Shown piece by piece: positions 24,414 to 28,569 of a stretch of 28,569 nucleotides of DNA. The position numbers and the translations under genes are program-made. The DNA comes from CAYYGL01 sp964471235. Lineage in GTDB: Bacteria; Calditrichota; Calditrichia; RBG-13-44-9; J075. Each line of letters begins with the position of its first letter. Within the stretch, counting starts at the first letter, position 1. The DNA lies in assembly GCA_964471235.1 (NCBI GenBank), contig CAYYGL010000045.1, forward strand, positions 1-28,569. The letters run 5' to 3'. The notes below the pieces were generated by a model. The model did no database searches. It was given only the letters and a program-made list of their open reading frames with translations, and was not told the DNA's origin.

Positions 24414-27400
24414 CTACAACGTTTTCTCACCAAACGGATAAAATTGTCGGATCTCCTCGATCAGGTCGGTAAACTCTCGCTCAATGGCAACAATATCCTC
24501 GGGGGTAAAAATTTTCGAATAGATTTTCTCCGGGCGTAAAAAATAGAGGGAGACGGGATATAGCGGCTGCTCCGGAAAGAGCCGGGCAACTAACAGACCA
24601 TATCCCTTCATCTGCATTTCATATTTTTTACCGGCGCTTTCCACTTCCCCGGCGGAAACCCGGTTGGTCTTATAATCCACCACTTCCCACTGATGGGCTT
24701 CATTCAAGAAAATACGATCTAACGTGCCGGTAAAATAATCCTTCCCCAGCCGCATGGTAATGCTGATTTCGGTTTTGTATTCCGTCGCCGCAAAAACCCG
24801 CCTGCCGAACTCGCTTTCCCTGAACGGCAACAACAAATTCGGAATCTCCTTCCGGAGTTCTTCCTGGAGTTCGGTATCGAAAACCTCATAATGGAAGAAG
24901 GCATGGTCTAATCGTTCCAGTATCTCCGCCGGATTTTGCGGTAACCCGTTTTCCAGGATGTAGTGTACAATTTTCCCTTTAAGCAGGCTGACGCTGTCCG
25001 GATCACCGATCTGTTTCACAAATTCGTAATCGCTTTCAAAAAAGCCCAGGTGGTAGCGCTGAAAATAACGGGGGGGATTTTCCATGAACGTAAGTAATTG
25101 CGTAGCGGAAAAAACCACTCCCTCCGGTATACTTTTAACCGGGCGCAGGTGCATGGGCAATTCCGAATGTGCTTCTTCCGGGCGAGGGGATTTTTCCTTT
25201 GCGAACCGTTGAATTGCCTTCTGCACGGTTTTTAAATTTTTCTGCACATTTTGAAAATCAATCTCCCCGGTATCCATCGCTGCCACGGTTGTGGTAAGCT
25301 GAATTTGCAAGCCATCTTCAATCTCAAGGGGGGAGTTGGAGGCAGCCGGTAAATCCAATTGTAATGCTTCTGCTGTCCAGGAAAGGGGATTGTCCTTTCC
25401 CAGCACTTTGTTCACTCCTTTCGTTGACCAGTCGCCCACCAGGTACACCCGGTCGCGTGCCCGGGTGACCACCACGTAAAAAAGGCGCTTCACTTCGACT
25501 ATCTCGCGCTGGGATTCCCGGAATTTCAGCCACTCGTATAAAAATGGGGTGGTCGCCCGGTATTCCTGCTCGGGATCACGGATTTTGGCAGCCAGTCCTT
25601 CATCGGGATCAAACTGTATCCCACCCTGCTTTCCCCGAACCGTTTGCTGAAGATAGGGACAGAAAACCACCGGGAATTCCAGTCCCTTCGCCTTATGAAT
25701 GGTCATTATCTTCACCGTGTTGGTATCTTCCAGGGCTAACTGGGCTTCCCCTTCCCGGGGGTCCTGGTCGATCATCTGGTGCAGGGATTGGATAAAATCC
25801 TGCATGGCTATGAACCCGCTTTGCTCGTAATCGCGGGCTTGTTCGATGATTTTATCCAGATTTGCCAGCAATTGCTCGCCGTTCCATTGGGCGGCAACCG
25901 CTGCCCGGTAAAAACTTTCTTCAAATACCTCATCCAGGAAGCGGGAGAGGGAAAGACGGTCACGCCGTTGTTCCCAGCGAGTCAGTTGTTCCCGGAACAG
26001 ACGAAGCGCCTGCTGGTCCGGCTTTGGATATTGGGAGAGATCGCCAATGTTCTCTAATTTTTGCCGATAAGTTTCTCCTTTTTCCAGGGAGAGATAAAAC
26101 AAACCGGCATCGGATACGCCGGCAAAAGGAGAGCGCAGCACAGCAACCAGCGCCAGATTATCCGCTGGGTTGGTTAACAGCCGCAGCAGATGGTAAACAT
26201 CGTGAATCTCCTGACGGCGGTAAAATCCCATCCCCCCGATAGTTTTAAACGGAACACCGTATTTACGGAGTTTAAACTCCAGTTCCAGCAATTGATTGCG
26301 CCGGGGAATCAGAATGGCGATGTCCCCGGGGCGGATGGGATACAACCGTTCTCCCAAGGGCGTTTTGCGATATACCCGAACATCGCTGTTCAGCAGCTCC
26401 CGGATGGTGCAAGCAAGGTAATCCTCCTGCGATAGCCCGGATTCCCGCAATTTTTCTTGATCCAGAAACGCCAGTTCAATGTAACCGGTATCTTCTACCG
26501 ACCGGCGAGTCATCAACGGTTCATACGGCACATCATACGGATTCTGTTCATCGATGCCCAGGATTTTATCAAAGAGAAGATTGATAAACCGATTGATAGA
26601 GGGTAAAAACCGAAAGCTGTCGCCCAGCAAGATGTTGCCGGATTCCTGTCCCAGTTTTTCCTGAAGTGCAGCAAACTCCGTTTTAACCTGCCGAAACACC
26701 CGCACGTCGGCATTCCGGAATCCGTAAATGGATTGCTTGGGATCGCCCACCACAAAAAATTTGGCTTCCTCCAATTCACCATCCAGACTGCCCAGCAGGG
26801 AAATCAATTCCCATTGCAGTTGGTTGGTGTCCTGGAATTCATCCACCATGATGTAGCGGTAGCGATTCCGCAGGGTATGGCGGATTTCGGGATGCTCCTG
26901 CAGCAGTTTCAGGGCAAGAATTTGCAAATCTTCAAAATCCAGAAACCCCCGTTCTTCTTTCTTTTCGCGGTAAATCTCCCGGGTGAGCTGTTCCAGGAAG
27001 AGAATTTTGCGAAACGCTTCGAGAAACAGCCGGTCGGCTTTGCCGGGTGGAAGGGAAACAACCTCGCTGCAAAATTGATGCAGCGGCAGCAGTCGGTTGC
27101 TAAGCTGTAACACCAGTGATTCCGTTTGAGGATGGGTGAATTTGCCGAATACCCGGGAAATTTGCCGATAGGCAGTGTGGCTGTTGGTGGATAAGCGGGC
27201 AGACAGCTTCATCAGAGCCTGCCAGAGGTCTAATGACCTGTCTCCTGCGCCGGCAGCCTGGTCAACAGCAGTTAGAATCATCATTAATTCCCGAGCGTTA
27301 TCCGAAAGCTCATCGGACGGTTCATTGTTCCCGATAATTTCCCGCACCAGGGGCAGGATTTCTTCCAAAAAGGTGGAAATATCGATTGCAGCGGAGAGCA

Positions 27401-28079
27401 GTTCAAAAAAGCGCTCCTGCAAATACTGCCCCAATTCCTCATCGGATTGTTTCTCAAACCGCTGCCGGAGTTTTGCCAGTTCGTAGGGATGTTCCAGCAA
27501 GACGGTTAATATTTTTTTGAGTTGGTCTGGGGGAATTTGCCGAAGCAGTTCCTTCCACTCCTCCGGGGAATATGGGCTTTGTAGAGGTTGCTCGTTTAGT
27601 CGGGTAAATACTTCATCGATTGCTTCCCGGGTAAAGAGCGTTCGGGTGAATTCATTGAGCACCGAGAAATCCGGGTCAATTTCGGCTGCCACGGCAAATT
27701 CTCGCAAAATTTTGGCGGCGAAGGCGTGGATGGTGGAAATCTGGGCGGAATTCAACCGCTCCCGCAGTTGCAGCAGCCGCTGGTGCTGCCGGGCATGGCG
27801 TTCATCCCGGAGCAGACGGTCGATTTTCTGCGCCACCCGCTCGGTCATCTCCGCGGCAGCTTTATCCGTGAAGGTAATTGCCAGCACTGCCCGAACATCC
27901 ACCCCTTCCTCCAGGATGATGTTGAGATAGCGCTCCACCAGGATGGTGGTTTTACCGGAACCGGCGCCGGCAGTAACGGAAATATTCCGATCGGTTGCCA
28001 GCGCTTTTTGCTGATCCGGCGTGAGGGCGGACAGGTTCTCCTCGCCCGGTATTTTCGCTGCTTCGGATATGGCACTCAT
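24414..28079 (-). CDS. addA: AddA-type UvrD-family helicase-nuclease
   Basis: A 1221-residue superfamily 1A helicase with a C-terminal RecB-family nuclease, the AddA subunit of the AddAB double-strand-break resection complex. Q-motif LTPDQQKAL (19-27), Walker A GAGSGKT (38-44), motif Ia AITFTDKAAAEM, motif II VDEFQDTNQLQW (Asp413), GDPKQSIYGFR (motif III), TIHKAKGLEFPVV (motif V) and FYVVVTRARDRVYL (motif VI) are present. The nuclease part has GKIVHYILE (His), GTLDRIF (Asp), VVDYKTN (Asp1135, Lys1137) and QMKGY, so it should be active. Length matches AddA. No addB lies beside it, although the two are often adjacent. The ATG is accepted from the N-terminus; the ribosome site is weak. Confidence 0.92.
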   Translation of the reverse strand: MSAISEAAKIPGEENLSALTPDQQKALATDRNISVTAGAGSGKTTILVERYLNIILEEGVDVRAVLAITFTDKAAAEMTERVAQKIDRLLRDERHARQHQRLLQLRERLNSAQISTIHAFAAKILREFAVAAEIDPDFSVLNEFTRTLFTREAIDEVFTRLNEQPLQSPYSPEEWKELLRQIPPDQLKKILTVLLEHPYELAKLRQRFEKQSDEELGQYLQERFFELLSAAIDISTFLEEILPLVREIIGNNEPSDELSDNARELMMILTAVDQAAGAGDRSLDLWQALMKLSARLSTNSHTAYRQISRVFGKFTHPQTESLVLQLSNRLLPLHQFCSEVVSLPPGKADRLFLEAFRKILFLEQLTREIYREKKEERGFLDFEDLQILALKLLQEHPEIRHTLRNRYRYIMVDEFQDTNQLQWELISLLGSLDGELEEAKFFVVGDPKQSIYGFRNADVRVFRQVKTEFAALQEKLGQESGNILLGDSFRFLPSINRFINLLFDKILGIDEQNPYDVPYEPLMTRRSVEDTGYIELAFLDQEKLRESGLSQEDYLACTIRELLNSDVRVYRKTPLGERLYPIRPGDIAILIPRRNQLLELEFKLRKYGVPFKTIGGMGFYRRQEIHDVYHLLRLLTNPADNLALVAVLRSPFAGVSDAGLFYLSLEKGETYRQKLENIGDLSQYPKPDQQALRLFREQLTRWEQRRDRLSLSRFLDEVFEESFYRAAVAAQWNGEQLLANLDKIIEQARDYEQSGFIAMQDFIQSLHQMIDQDPREGEAQLALEDTNTVKIMTIHKAKGLEFPVVFCPYLQQTVRGKQGGIQFDPDEGLAAKIRDPEQEYRATTPFLYEWLKFRESQREIVEVKRLFYVVVTRARDRVYLVGDWSTKGVNKVLGKDNPLSWTAEALQLDLPAASNSPLEIEDGLQIQLTTTVAAMDTGEIDFQNVQKNLKTVQKAIQRFAKEKSPRPEEAHSELPMHLRPVKSIPEGVVFSATQLLTFMENPPRYFQRYHLGFFESDYEFVKQIGDPDSVSLLKGKIVHYILENGLPQNPAEILERLDHAFFHYEVFDTELQEELRKEIPNLLLPFRESEFGRRVFAATEYKTEISITMRLGKDYFTGTLDRIFLNEAHQWEVVDYKTNRVSAGEVESAGKKYEMQMKGYGLLVARLFPEQPLYPVSLYFLRPEKIYSKIFTPEDIVAIEREFTDLIEEIRQFYPFGEKTL

Positions 28080-28499
28080 ACCTGGTCTTCTGATAACACT
28101 TCGGTTGAGATTTATACCATCACACCGGTGAAGTGCGATGGCGTCTATGGTCCTGTGTTAAATTGATAGAGAATCTTCCGGTAGGCGCAAGCTGATAGGC
28201 TTTGATTAAATAACCGTGCAAAAGAAATTTTGTTGTCCGGAGCGACAAAACTTGTTTTGTCTCCGGAGCAACAAAACTTGTTTTGTCTCCGGAGCAACAA
28301 AACTTGTTTTGTCTCCGGAACAACAAAACTTGTTTTGTCAGATATAAACGGCTTTTAAATGTCCATCAGCTTGCACCTGCTCCAACAACGGCAGTCTTGC
28401 CGAAGGCTCCCTGGGAAAAAGACCTTCCTTACTTCCGGAACCACCCGGTTTGTGAATGATGGGATTCCGTCGGGCAGTCCGGAAATGCCCCCTGCCCAC
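28080..28499. other. addA upstream region containing a hairpin array
   Basis: A 420-base region between the sorting-tail gene and addA, both minus. It holds the tandem hairpin array (28237-28340) bracketed by GCAAGCTGAT (28187-28196) and ATCAGCTTGC (28365-28374). The addA promoter should lie here but could not be assigned. No gene seen. Confidence 0.5.
28237..28340. repeat. four tandem 26-bp hairpin repeats
   Basis: Four consecutive 26-bp units (28237-28262, 28263-28288, 28289-28314, 28315-28340). Each contains CCGGAGC or CCGGAAC followed by ACAAAAC-TT-GTTTTGT. Each unit folds into a hairpin, with GGAG/CTCC able to extend the stem in the first three. The first unit differs by one base in the middle and the last by two bases. 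Preceded by TTTGATTAAATAACCGTGC, which also occurs in the btuB leader. Confidence 0.95.
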
Positions 28500-28569
28500 T
28501 CACCGCAGCAATATCATCTTCCGGGTTTGCACAAAGCGGCTGCCTGCCTTCAAGCGGTAAAAATACACC
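28500..28569 (-). CDS. 3' end of a secreted protein with type IX sorting tail
   Basis: The last 22 codons and stop of a gene entering from the right edge. The translation VYFYRLKAGSRFVQTRKMILLR matches the end of the type A sorting domain in the other two proteins of the window (FVQTRKMLLLR and HVQSRKMMLLR). Everything upstream, including the functional domains, is outside the window. Confidence 0.85.
   Translation of the reverse strand, partial: VYFYRLKAGSRFVQTRKMILLR

Noticed and set aside
28237..28340. CRISPR array
   Set aside because: The 26-bp units are directly adjacent with no spacers between them.
28187..28374. GCAAGCTGAT/ATCAGCTTGC arms as transposon ends
   Set aside because: No target-site duplication could be found outside the arms, and the match is only ten bases; kept only as part of the hairpin-array observation.

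Overview
The window looks like a chromosome scaffold from an uncultured Gram-negative bacterium of the FCB group, most likely Calditrichota/KSB1-like. Three proteins carry a C-terminal tail of the type IX secretion (Por) sorting type (NYPNPFNPET ... GVYxYRL ... RKMxLLR). An LpxH homologue implies lipid A, a TonB-dependent receptor implies an outer membrane, and base composition is near 50% GC. The phylum is inferred from style, not from a marker gene. A run of 100 Ns at 7688-7787 shows this is a gapped draft assembly.

Left part (1-7140): the 5' end of engB (minus), an hsp20 pair (minus) closed by a clear terminator, a DUF72 protein (minus), and a 1262-residue multidomain secreted protein (plus). 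Next come a PaaI-type thioesterase (minus) and about 1.1 kb of AATCGT-type repeats holding a four-helix-bundle (S23-type) gene and the assembly gap.

Centre (8714-22787) is one long co-directional minus-strand block. Read 5'->3' it begins with a cobalamin riboswitch and intrinsic terminator. Then come a BtuB-like receptor, a seven-bladed YncE-type propeller with a sorting tail (candidate BtuG-like surface B12 binder), a DUF1289 protein, BtuF, BtuD and BtuC. It continues without a strand change into a polyphosphate cluster: CYTH-CHAD protein, ParA-type ATPase, SixA-type phosphatase with a Lys/Arg-rich tail, PPK1 and Ppx/GppA. A 118-bp MITE with perfect 19-bp inverted repeats and an 8-bp target duplication sits between sixA and ppk.

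Right part (22788-28569): lpxH (plus), a large AddA-type helicase-nuclease (minus), and the 3' end of a third sorting-tail protein (minus). The intergenic DNA holds two hairpin repeat families: tandem ACAAAAC-TT-GTTTTGT hairpins (28237-28340, with relatives at 22249-22401) and a GAACTCA-bounded cruciform (24055-24189).

The two most interesting systems are the riboswitch-controlled B12 locus with a propeller apparently displayed through type IX secretion rather than as a lipoprotein, and the polyphosphate cluster with its own orphan ParA ATPase, which might position or segregate polyphosphate granules.
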